Assembly: GCA_000435055.1 (NCBI GenBank)
Contig: FR879674.1
Span: 1 to 9,596 of the forward strand
Length of the DNA: 9,596 nucleotides
From: Clostridium sp. CAG:138
GTDB lineage: Bacteria > Bacillota > Clostridia > Christensenellales > CAG-138
Reading direction: 5' to 3'
Part shown: piece by piece, positions 1-5,610 of the stretch
How the letters are laid out: the number at the start of each line of letters is the position of its first letter
Numbering within the stretch: the first letter of the stretch is position 1
The notes under the pieces: model-generated
What the model was told of the DNA's origin: nothing
Database searches by the model: none
The model's input: only the letters and a program-made list of their open reading frames with translations
Position numbers and translations under genes: made by a program

Positions 1-36
1 GGCGACGGCATGGGAGGATAGGCAGCTGCCGGATCC
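1..36 (+). rRNA. rrf: 5S ribosomal RNA, 3' end (partial, enters from left)
   Basis: The first bases carry the hallmark 3' portion of bacterial 5S rRNA: a purine-rich loop E strand (GGGAGGATAGG, positions 12-22, the counterpart of the usual GAGAGTAGG) followed by the CTGCCGG closing strand of helix I near 25-32. The body of the molecule lies outside the window. The exact 3' end is uncertain by a few bases because the 5' pairing partner is not visible. A strong terminator starts at once afterwards, as expected at the end of an rRNA operon. Recognition is by motif from memory, not by alignment. Confidence 0.8.
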
Positions 37-37
37 C

Positions 38-70
38 AAAGAAACAGTCGAAAGACTGTTTCTTTTTTTT
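38..70 (+). terminator. Intrinsic terminator of the rRNA operon
   Basis: A perfect 12-bp stem (38-49 pairs with 54-65) is closed by a GAAA tetraloop and followed by an unbroken T run to position 70. It sits directly after the 5S 3' end on the same strand. Confidence 0.93.
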
Positions 71-140
71 GTTCCTGTTTTTTAATTGAATTCTGAATAC
101 TTTCAAGCGAAGTTTTCATGCGGTTGGGATGCATTTGAAA

Positions 141-177
141 TAAAAAAAGCGATACAGCTCATCTGCCGTACCGCTTT
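141..177 (-). terminator. Intrinsic terminator for the exonuclease gene
   Basis: Read on the - strand, 177-168 pairs with 155-146 over 10 bp with one G-T pair and a 12-nt loop, and is followed by a T-rich run (148-141). It lies about 30 nt past the exonuclease stop codon. Confidence 0.85.
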
Positions 178-208
178 GTGTTTAAATGCTTAGAATAACA
201 GGTAAATA

Positions 209-946
209 CTAACTTTCCGAATTGAAATCGTTTTTATCTGTATCGGGTGCGCAGTCCGAATCATCAAGGCTGCTCATAAGATCAAGCAGACCCGATCCGA
301 ATTTGTCCGCAAGCGTATACGGCTGACTTAACGTCTCCTCAGGTGTTGCGGAAACAAGCGAAATGCGCTCACGAACCTTGCGAAGTTCAGCGGAATTCTG
401 CGAAATCTTAAGCAGGGTCGCCGTATTTTGAGCGTCTGTCAGCGCATCGTGAGATCTGCCGATATAGACTTCGCCTATATCCCGCAGTGCACGCACCAAC
501 GAAGGCCGATCGTTTCTTCCGTATCCTGCAAGGCGAGCATATTGTGCCTGAAAATCAACCCAATGTGCATGCAGATCCTGCGGAATTATATGCATCAATT
601 CTTTTCCGGCAAGTTCCCTGCTGAGTTGGGTGTAATCAGCCGTGCTCCATGCATAAACAGTGAACTCACCGTCGCCTATCCATGCAAACAGGCTGCTGAC
701 CGCTTCGCTTATAAGCGGTGCATCGCGAATATCGCTGTCTTTTATTCCGGTAAGTATTGCGATATTATCGGGGAGTTTTCCATAGGAAGGATGAACATAA
801 CTCTTGAATTCACTGACGAATCCGAATTCGTCGTTCAGCATAACCGCGCCGATTTCGATTATCTCTGTTTGGTAAACATTCGGCGCACTTTGCAGCAGCT
901 GCATTTCACCGTGCTGCATTTCAAAATCGATTACTATATGCTTCAT
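209..946 (-). CDS. DEDDh-family 3'-5' exonuclease (ERI-1/DnaQ-like)
   Basis: This 245-residue protein has the three exonuclease motifs of the RNase T/DnaQ superfamily. Exo I is IDFEM with metal ligands D7 and E9; Exo II is around AWSTADY with D104; Exo III is SHDALTDAQ with H166 and D171, which makes it a DEDDh rather than DEDDy enzyme. The LTGI segment (65-68) is typical of the ERI-1/exonuclease-domain subfamily. The catalytic fold occupies roughly residues 1-185; the last 60 residues are helical and then Asp/Ser rich, with no known domain. Such proteins trim 3' ends of RNA or DNA using two metal ions; which nucleic acid this one acts on cannot be told from sequence. The ATG at 946 has a GAGGTG ribosome binding site (951-957) 4-5 nt upstream. 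The gene is monocistronic, with its own promoter and terminator. Confidence 0.9.
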   Translation of the reverse strand: MKHIVIDFEMQHGEMQLLQSAPNVYQTEIIEIGAVMLNDEFGFVSEFKSYVHPSYGKLPDNIAILTGIKDSDIRDAPLISEAVSSLFAWIGDGEFTVYAWSTADYTQLSRELAGKELMHIIPQDLHAHWVDFQAQYARLAGYGRNDRPSLVRALRDIGEVYIGRSHDALTDAQNTATLLKISQNSAELRKVRERISLVSATPEETLSQPYTLADKFGSGLLDLMSSLDDSDCAPDTDKNDFNSES

Positions 947-973
947 GACTCACCTCAACTTCATTTTCAAGTC

Positions 974-982
974 ATTATAACA
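974..982 (-). promoter_or_regulatory. Extended -10 promoter of the exonuclease gene
   Basis: On the - strand the sequence reads TGTTATAAT, a perfect -10 hexamer (979-974) with the extended TGn element. No good -35 is seen at the expected spacing, which is common for extended -10 promoters. The predicted start falls about 20 nt before the ribosome binding site. Confidence 0.7.
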
Positions 983-1016
983 TATATCTGGAACAGAAAA
1001 CATATATAATCAATCG

Positions 1017-1039
1017 AAATGCACGAATTGTGCATTTTT
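1017..1039. terminator. AT-rich hairpin between exonuclease and GNAT pseudogene
   Basis: AAATGCAC (1017-1024) and GTGCATTT (1030-1037) form an 8-bp stem with a 5-nt loop. It overlaps the TAA stop of the GNAT pseudogene. On the - strand it is followed by only three T residues, so it may be a weak terminator for the pseudogene transcript; on the + strand it has five T residues but no gene feeding it. Confidence 0.4.
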
Positions 1040-1520
1040 ATGTACGCAGTGCGTTCCAGTCCTCGCGCATTATGGCATAGGCCTTCAGCCTTTTTCCGTC
1101 TGTGTCCGTGTATTCGTCAACGAGCTTCATTCCGTTTTTGACAGCGACGCCGGAGGATGCCGCATTATCGGCCGTCATGTAGGAATAGACCGTGTTGAAC
1201 GGCGTGTTTTCGAAAATATAATCGCGGCAGCAGCGTGCCGCTTCGGAAGCAAGGCCCATGATGCGCTGCATTGTTATTCAGCAATCGCCGATAAAAGTAT
1301 CGTTTTCGTCGTTTTGCCCTTTGAGCAGAACCGCTCACAGGCCGAACCCGAAATCTTTATAGCTTTCAAGGTTCCACTCAATCCAAAGGCGAACGCCGTC
1401 GCTGTCATAAGGCTCTTCAGAGTGTTTCATCGTTTCGGCATCCGAAAGAATTTCGTACAGTGCATCAAAATCCGCATGAGTGTATTCGCGGAGAATGAGC
1501 CGCTTTGTTTGAAGTTCAAT
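1038..1520 (-). pseudogene. Decayed GNAT N-acetyltransferase (RimJ/RimL type)
   Basis: The N-terminal part (QTKRLILREYTHADFDALYE) and the C-terminal part (SEAARCCRDYIFE, then VAVKNGMKLVDEY) are the two ends of one RimJ/RimL-like GNAT acetyltransferase, in the same reading frame. Several lesions are visible. The start codon after a good GGAGG site (1526-1530) is ATT at 1518-1520. An in-frame TGA at 1335-1337 stands where the family has Trp (FGFGL-W-AV). A second TGA at 1278-1280 stands where GDC-Gly is expected. About 20-25 residues are missing between ITMQRI and GLASEAAR, which removes the acetyl-CoA pyrophosphate-binding loop. What remains is 160 codons against the usual 175-185. The family acetylates protein N-termini or small molecules; this copy should not fold into an active enzyme. 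It lies just downstream of the hydrolase gene, 35 nt after its stop. Confidence 0.88.
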
Positions 1521-1555
1521 AACTGCCTCCAAAATTTATTTTATTAAGTATTTGT

Positions 1556-2293
1556 TTAAATTCCGAATTCGGCGAGTGCTGCACTTTCCCACTCGGACAG
1601 GAATTTGCACTGCTCCGCAGTGTGGAACCAATGTTCACCGGCAGGCATGACTGTGAGCCCGCAATGATTAGCTTTGCAGAAAGCTTCAACAGTGTCGAAA
1701 GGAACAACGGCATCATTCTCACCCCAGAGCACTTTTGCATTGAGGCAGGAAAGCGTCGGGGGGTTGTTCCTTGCATACAACAGATAATCATACGACAGCA
1801 CGGTTCCGTTCGGAACAACGATTTCTCCGACCTCTTTCAGAGTGTCCTCGGATATGTTCGCACTGCGCATCATGTCTGCTATCATGCGCTCCATATTTAA
1901 AAGCGGGGAAACAAGCAAACAGCATTCGAGGGATATTCCGCGGGCAGCAAGCAGAGAAAACCATGCGCCGATGCTTACCGCGCGGAGGGCGACACGTTTG
2001 TTTTTGCTTCTCAATGAAGAAATAATTCCATGCAGCTCCGGCACGGAATGCCATGGGTCAAAGCGGGCAGAGGAGTTGCCTGCGCGCTCACCGTGCTCCG
2101 GAAGATCGACGGCAAGTACCTGCCAACCAAGCGGAACGGCGATGCGTGCAAAACTCTCTGCTTCAAACTTGTTTCCGAATTGTCCGTGTACACACAAAAA
2201 AATCTTCTCACTTTCCGCGCCGTAAAGTGCCGCGGGGATGCCTGAATCAGTTTTGAAAACGCGGCATTCAACTGTATTTAAACATTCGTTCAC
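1556..2293 (-). CDS. Alpha/beta-hydrolase fold protein
   Basis: This 245-residue protein is a small alpha/beta hydrolase. In GTG-start numbering it has the oxyanion HG at 36-37 (LCVHGQFG), AVDLPEHGER after strand 4, the nucleophile elbow AVSIG with Ser107, GEND with the acid Asp194, and GEH with the base His221, giving a complete Ser-Asp-His triad. The elbow has Ala instead of the first Gly of G-x-S-x-G, which is tolerated in this fold. No signal peptide is seen, so it is likely a cytosolic esterase, lipase-like or serine aminopeptidase-like enzyme; the substrate cannot be inferred. I chose GTG at 2293 because GAGGTGA lies 5 nt upstream; an in-frame ATG at 2323 lacks a good site. No clear promoter is seen in the 121 nt before it, so it may be read through from the regulator unit. 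Confidence 0.85.
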   Translation of the reverse strand: MNECLNTVECRVFKTDSGIPAALYGAESEKIFLCVHGQFGNKFEAESFARIAVPLGWQVLAVDLPEHGERAGNSSARFDPWHSVPELHGIISSLRSKNKRVALRAVSIGAWFSLLAARGISLECCLLVSPLLNMERMIADMMRSANISEDTLKEVGEIVVPNGTVLSYDYLLYARNNPPTLSCLNAKVLWGENDAVVPFDTVEAFCKANHCGLTVMPAGEHWFHTAEQCKFLSEWESAALAEFGI

Positions 2294-2414
2294 CGTAATC
2301 ACCTCAGTGCCTGCATTCGGCATGTGCTTTCTCGGGGCTGAGCATTAAGAGAAAGGCGCAGCGGGGGATGCAGGCATTAAAAACTAAACTTGTACAGCCA
2401 ACCGTGCGGAGGCA
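2294..2414 (-). other. Spacer between the 147-residue gene and the hydrolase
   Basis: No gene is seen here. On the - strand a T-rich tract (TTTAGTTTTTAA, about 2377-2388) follows only a weak, interrupted hairpin, so termination after the 147-residue gene is possible but not convincing. The same CAAGTTTAGT string also follows the hairpin at 3537-3560. Confidence 0.3.
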
Positions 2415-2858
2415 TCAGAACTTTATCAAAACTTCACTGCCGTCGGCGGACTGAACCTCGACCGCGATCCAACCCGGATGCTTTTTACGCATTTCGAGTA
2501 TAATCTTCATAAGCTCGGATACTTGAGCGCCGTTCAACTCGTGCATTTTATTTGAGCTTGCAGGCGCATCGGGTTTTTCGTTGTCTGAAAGTGCATCGGC
2601 ATTTTTAACGGCCTGTTCAAGCTGTTCTTCTTCGTCAAACATATCGAATGACGTTGTATCGTCCAACTCGGCCATGCCGAGACCGTCCGCGTCAATATTT
2701 GTATCTGCAACGCATTCTTCATCGGAGGAATTGTGTTTCAGCTCACTTTTAATTGCGCGCTTAACAATTGCCTGTCCTAACTTTCCGAAAATAAGGCGTG
2801 ACGGAAGCGCAAGGCGGATTTTGTGTCCCGTATTTCCGTCCTTAACATAGATTTTCAT
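2415..2858 (-). CDS. Small acidic protein with a split YvlB/SHOCT-like module
   Basis: This 147-residue protein has three parts. Residues 1-40 (HKIRLALPSRLIFGKLGQAI) resemble the segment KVKVNLPIPLVKAGLRIG of the upstream regulator. Residues about 41-108 are a strongly acidic, low-complexity linker. Residues 109-147 (AQVSELMKIILE, then VEVQSADGSEVLIKF) resemble the regulator's C-terminus (FGELIALIDS, then VEVESADGDIVEITVE). It therefore looks like the same C-terminal module with an inserted linker and no DNA-binding domain. There is no signal peptide or membrane segment. The ATG has GGAG 8 nt upstream, and the gene starts 21 nt after the regulator's stop, so the two are probably co-transcribed. 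Function is unknown; a partner or antagonist of the regulator is an inference from the shared module. Confidence 0.75.
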   Translation of the reverse strand: MKIYVKDGNTGHKIRLALPSRLIFGKLGQAIVKRAIKSELKHNSSDEECVADTNIDADGLGMAELDDTTSFDMFDEEEQLEQAVKNADALSDNEKPDAPASSNKMHELNGAQVSELMKIILEMRKKHPGWIAVEVQSADGSEVLIKF

Positions 2859-2879
2859 AGGTCATGCTCCGAACACCGA

Positions 2880-3371
2880 TTATTCAACGGTTATTTCAAC
2901 GATATCCCCGTCTGCGGATTCGACTTCAACAAGCTTTCCGATAACGCCGCTGTCGATAAGCGCGATAAGCTCTCCGAAATCGATGCTTTCAAGCGCAGCA
3001 TTGCCCTTGACCTGAGGCATTCCCATGCCGATGCGCAGTCCGGCCTTAACAAGGGGAATCGGCAGATTGACCTTGACTTTGTCGCCTTCATGGCTGTTGA
3101 CAATGATTTTAAGCATCATATCGTCAACGCTTTTGCGTTCTTCATCTGCAAGAATAAGCGTCTGAGGCTGCTTTTTTCCGCTCAGCAATTCGTCAACCGT
3201 AATTCCGAGAAGCTCTGCAAGTTTGGGCAGAGTCATAACATCCGGACAGGTAATGTCGTTTTCCCACTTGGAAACAGCCTGAGCCGAAACGGCGAGCTTT
3301 GCAGCAAGCTCCTCTTGTGTCATGCCGATCCTGCGCCTGTTTTCTGCGATTCTTGATCCGATTGTGTTCAT
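2880..3371 (-). CDS. Xre-family transcriptional regulator with YvlB/SHOCT-like C-terminal module
   Basis: This 163-residue protein has an N-terminal HTH_3/Xre domain (residues about 4-63: IGSRIAENRRRIGMTQEELA, recognition helix around SAQAVSKWE, then the conserved LPKLAELLGITVDELLSG). A linker is followed by a C-terminal module (about 88-163) with KVKVNLPIPLVKAGL and VEVESADGDIVEITVE, which I recognise as the SHOCT-like module found in YvlB/LiaX-type envelope-stress proteins; that assignment is from memory. The start at 3371 is chosen because GGAGG lies 8 nt upstream and the Xre domain begins directly; in-frame upstream starts add only a tail with no homology. It heads a two-gene unit with the 147-residue protein. 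A palindrome in its promoter suggests autoregulation. Confidence 0.88.
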   Translation of the reverse strand: MNTIGSRIAENRRRIGMTQEELAAKLAVSAQAVSKWENDITCPDVMTLPKLAELLGITVDELLSGKKQPQTLILADEERKSVDDMMLKIIVNSHEGDKVKVNLPIPLVKAGLRIGMGMPQVKGNAALESIDFGELIALIDSGVIGKLVEVESADGDIVEITVE

Positions 3372-3450
3372 TTGTTTTTCCTCCGAGTGTTGTTTTTGAT
3401 GAAGGATGCTGCTGCCGGGCAGCGGTGTCCGCAATCCTTATCATGGTGAG

Positions 3451-3480
3451 ATTATAGCACCGTGTTCACGGAAGACGGAA
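3451..3480 (-). promoter_or_regulatory. Promoter of the regulator unit with a palindromic operator candidate
   Basis: On the - strand a perfect TATAAT (3456-3451) lies about 80 nt before the regulator start. The spacer holds CCGTGAACACGG (3460-3471), a 5-bp inverted repeat around a 2-nt centre. The -35 is weak (TTCCGT-like). A short palindrome between -35 and -10 fits an Xre operator and so autorepression; this is inference. Confidence 0.55.
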
Positions 3481-3525
3481 GCGATGAACGGTTGAAATTC
3501 GGCATTTCTCTCAACCTATGGTTGC

Positions 3526-3560
3526 GAAAAGACTAAACTTGCGGTTGAGTCGCCGCAAGT
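3526..3560 (-). terminator. Intrinsic terminator after the signal peptidase unit
   Basis: On the - strand ACTTGCGG (3560-3553) pairs with CCGCAAGT (3544-3537) around an 8-nt loop and is followed by TTTAGTCTTTT. The T run is interrupted, so termination may be partial. It lies about 60 nt past the stop of the degenerate signal peptidase. Confidence 0.6.
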
Positions 3561-3618
3561 AAGACGATGAATCATGCTAAGTGTCCTTTAATTCCATGCA
3601 AACAACCGAAACCCTGGT

Positions 3619-4164
3619 TCAGGAGAAAACGGCAATTTCGTTCAAAGGAAAGAGCCGAAGTCGAATTTCGCCGATTATGCGGCTGCGGGGAATGATGAAT
3701 GCCTGCACCTGCTGCGGTGCCAACTCGGAACGATCGTCGGGCAGCACGAGAAAGCAGTCGGTCGGAATCAATTCCGACAGGTCGATTTCGGAATCAAACG
3801 GCACGGCATAGTCCGATTCATCCAATAACTTGTTGTCAATATAGATCAACCCGCCGCGAACAGTGAACCGTTCACCAGCAAAAGCAACGATTCTTCCGAT
3901 TTCGCGGGTGTGGCTGAGTTTGTTCCCTGTTTTGTAAATCACCGAATCGCCGCGGGAAAATCCGAAGACATATTTGCCGACTCTGTCCGCAAGCACGCAA
4001 TCTCCGGCGACGAAATCACAAAGCCCGCTTTCGGCAATGAAAAACGGGCTGAAGATAACATAAAAAACAAGTGCTGCCGCAAGGGCACAACCGCAGACGG
4101 CAGCACATATATCCAACAGACGATATTTAACCGCAGTCGATTTGTTAAAACGCCGGGCAGGCAT
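3619..4164 (-). CDS. Degenerate signal peptidase I paralogue, probably catalytically inactive
   Basis: This 181-residue protein aligns along its length with the signal peptidase encoded just upstream: one N-terminal membrane segment (about 16-38), then GDCVLADRV, RGDSVIY, RIVAFAGERFTVRGG, IYIDNKLLDESDYA and a C-terminal IIGEIRLRLFPL. The active-site boxes have decayed. The Ser-Met pair is Ser46-Gly47, the Lys-Arg pair that supplies the general base is Gly90-Arg91, and the box corresponding to GDNRxxSxDSR reads PDDRSELAPQQ. It should therefore not cleave by the Ser/Lys mechanism. Its ATG overlaps the lepB stop by one base (TGATG), with GGGAG 9 nt upstream, so translation is coupled. Known parallels are the inactive SpsA beside SpsB in Staphylococcus aureus and the SipA proteins of streptococcal pilus loci. 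The frame is intact, so it is probably retained rather than a pseudogene. Confidence 0.82.
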   Translation of the reverse strand: MPARRFNKSTAVKYRLLDICAAVCGCALAAALVFYVIFSPFFIAESGLCDFVAGDCVLADRVGKYVFGFSRGDSVIYKTGNKLSHTREIGRIVAFAGERFTVRGGLIYIDNKLLDESDYAVPFDSEIDLSELIPTDCFLVLPDDRSELAPQQVQAFIIPRSRIIGEIRLRLFPLNEIAVFS

Positions 4165-4838
4165 CAGTATATACTCCCGCCGCGGTCAAGGGGCCAAATT
4201 CGGCAGCGCGCCTTGCCGAGAACGTTTTCAATGGGGATTGCGTTTACATCTTCCGCACGGCTGTCATGTGAATTGTTGCGGTTGTCGCCCATCACAAAAA
4301 CACAGCCCTCGGGCACGGTGTATACGCCGTTAATGCTGCCGACGGAACGAACGCGCATACTCGGACGGATTTTGCCGTACCACTCGCCGGCATATTCGGT
4401 TTCGTCAAGCATTTTGCCGTCGATGTAAACAAAGCCGTCGCGTATTTCGATTGTTTCGCCGCCGAAGGCAATGATGCGCTTAACGAAGCATTCGTTTCGG
4501 TTCGGAAAGCGAACAATGACAATATCCCCGCGCTGAGGTTCATTGAACCAGTAGCTGACCTTTTCAACAAGCACGCGTTCGCCGTCCATGAGCGTTGTCT
4601 GCATGGATTCGCCGTCAACAATGGTGGGCTCAACGATAAAGCTGCGCAGCGCAAGTGCGCCGATAATAACACTTAGCAGCGTCAGCAAAAAGCGAAAGTA
4701 GGAAATGTTGCGGTAGCTGCTGTCTTTTTTGTGCAGTTTATCAACTGCATCGGAAAAAAAGCTGTTTTTTCTGCGCGTGCGCTTGTCGGCGCGTGTTTTA
4801 GTCGGTTTTTCCTGTTCCTGCTCAATGAGCTTTTCCAT
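4164..4838 (-). CDS. lepB: Signal peptidase I
   Basis: This 224-residue membrane-anchored protease removes signal peptides from exported preproteins outside the membrane. It has a Lys/Arg-rich cytoplasmic N-terminus (1-45), one membrane segment (about 46-66), and all catalytic boxes: DGESMQTTL with nucleophile Ser78, RGDIVIVRFP, VKRIIAFGGE with general base Lys120, and GDNRNNSHDSR (184-194). The Pro of the usual SMxPTL is Thr here, otherwise the boxes are standard for the Gram-positive type. I chose ATG at 4838; an upstream in-frame TTG at 4850 directly abuts the AGGA motif and so is unlikely, although the ATG lies a rather long 12 nt from it. It follows DUF951 by 77 nt in what looks like one transcript and overlaps the start of its degenerate paralogue. 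Confidence 0.95.
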   Translation of the reverse strand: MEKLIEQEQEKPTKTRADKRTRRKNSFFSDAVDKLHKKDSSYRNISYFRFLLTLLSVIIGALALRSFIVEPTIVDGESMQTTLMDGERVLVEKVSYWFNEPQRGDIVIVRFPNRNECFVKRIIAFGGETIEIRDGFVYIDGKMLDETEYAGEWYGKIRPSMRVRSVGSINGVYTVPEGCVFVMGDNRNNSHDSRAEDVNAIPIENVLGKARCRIWPLDRGGSIY

Positions 4839-4915
4839 ATATATTACCAATCCTGTTCAATTTGAGATTTATTTATTCAAGTTCCGATGATCGGGCTGCG
4901 GTGTTTGTCCTTACT

Positions 4916-5152
4916 TCAATCGGGGAGGCTGCCTGCTGTTCCGGCGCCGTCCGCATCGGAAGAAGCCGCTCGGGCGGTGATGCGTTTTGCACTGCGCATG
5001 AAATCCATGCGGTCAAGCATGATAACCCTTCCGCAATGCGTGCAGCGTAGTTTAATATCCGCTCCGCAGCGCGTAATTTCCCACTCATTCGCTCCGCAGG
5101 CATGGTTCTTTCGCATTTGAACTTTGTCGCCGAGATTGAATTCCGTCAGCAT
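4916..5152 (-). CDS. DUF951 family small zinc-ribbon-like protein
   Basis: This 78-residue protein matches the DUF951 pattern: NLGDKVQMRKNHACG, NEWEI, RCGADIKLRCTHCGR and VIMLDRMDF. Cys19, Cys29, Cys37 and Cys40 could form a metal site, with CTHC as the knuckle. The family is widespread in Bacillota, about 60-70 residues long, and of unproven function; a role in nucleic acid binding has been suggested from the fold. The last 18-20 residues are an Ala/Gly/Asp tail beyond the usual core. The ATG at 5152 is chosen because GGAG lies 9 nt upstream; another ATG two codons earlier is too close to it. A much longer in-frame reading back to 5401 has no homology upstream of this point and crosses the promoter. 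It is the first gene of the DUF951-lepB unit. Confidence 0.9.
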   Translation of the reverse strand: MLTEFNLGDKVQMRKNHACGANEWEITRCGADIKLRCTHCGRVIMLDRMDFMRSAKRITARAASSDADGAGTAGSLPD

Positions 5153-5267
5153 TTGCATGTTCTCCGATCGTTTGGCCGCTGCACGGCGTCCGCAGACTGC
5201 CCGCAGGAATCGCCGCAAGCGCCTGCAAGCACTCTCCGCACGGGGTGTCGGTTCGGCTGTTCGTTTT

Positions 5268-5276
5268 ATTATATCA
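5268..5276 (-). promoter_or_regulatory. Extended -10 promoter of the DUF951-lepB unit
   Basis: On the - strand the sequence reads TGATATAAT, a perfect -10 hexamer (5273-5268) with a TGn extension. A TTCCAT sequence 17 nt upstream is a poor -35. The implied leader before DUF951 is about 100 nt. Confidence 0.7.
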
Positions 5277-5324
5277 CATCTATGCAAAAAATGGAACACG
5301 AATCGCGGCAAAGATTTGACATTG

Positions 5325-5447
5325 GTGAAAAAGAATAGCGGGACGGGCGGCATCCGAACATGCTCTTCGGCTTTCGGCTGAGCTTTAAATGTTTTGCGCA
5401 CCCTGTCGATCCGAAGACCGACGAGGGTGCGCTATCAATAAGGAGGA
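5325..5447 (-). ncRNA. Candidate structured RNA upstream of DUF951
   Basis: On the - strand, 5432-5416 and 5411-5396 form a hairpin of 9 bp, a single bulged C, then 7 bp (one G-T), closed by a cUUCGg tetraloop. The UUCG loop exists only when read on this strand, which argues that the - strand is the RNA. A second, smaller hairpin follows (CCGAA/TTCGG, 5370-5366 with 5358-5354), and then a TATTCTTTTTC tract (5337-5327). The big hairpin is not followed by a T run, so it is not a normal terminator. I do not recognise a family. It could also be part of an upstream leader for DUF951. Confidence 0.35.
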
Positions 5448-5610
5448 GTCCCATATAACATTATTTGCAGTTCGGGGTCAATAATTCATAAAACGGATTA
5501 TATATTGTTGCCGATAAATTTACTGCGTTGATGGATAACCGGGCTGCTTTTGAAACGGCGTTATTTCCCGGGAAATGGCTGCACCGATATTGAAAATTTG
5601 CCCGGCTTAA
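5402..5610. other. Junction between the phage cassette and the host genes
   Basis: This stretch lies between the end of the portal gene and the DUF951 unit. Apart from the candidate RNA and promoter it holds a perfect 14-bp palindrome, ATTTCCCGGGAAAT (5563-5576), and no recognisable gene. No clear terminator follows the portal gene. I compared it by eye with the sequence right of 9437 and found no convincing direct repeat that could be an attachment site. Confidence 0.5.
5453..5481 (-). promoter_or_regulatory. Possible promoter for the candidate RNA
   Basis: On the - strand TTGACC (5481-5476) is separated by 17 nt from TTATAT (5458-5453). A start near 5447 would put the UUCG hairpin at the 5' end of the transcript. 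The -35 is good and the -10 mediocre. A second perfect TATAAT at 5503-5498 on the same strand lacks a -35. Confidence 0.35.

Noticed and set aside
428..1009. Open + strand frame of 193 codons opposite the exonuclease
   Set aside because: It is antisense to a gene with all catalytic motifs, has no ribosome binding site, and its product has no recognisable features.
1038..1532. Two separate small genes, or recoding of TGA in the GNAT frame
   Set aside because: The two pieces are the ends of one family and TGA is a normal stop in lepB, DUF951, portal and the 147-residue gene. The two TGAs would need different amino acids (Trp, Gly), the start codon is lost and the cofactor loop is missing.
2291..2323. 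ATG start for the alpha/beta hydrolase at 2323
   Set aside because: GTG at 2293 has GAGGTGA at ideal spacing; the ATG has no comparable site.
5153..5401. N-terminal extension of DUF951 to 161 residues
   Set aside because: The added part is Arg-rich with no homology, crosses a perfect extended -10 promoter, and the family core starts at the internal ATG.
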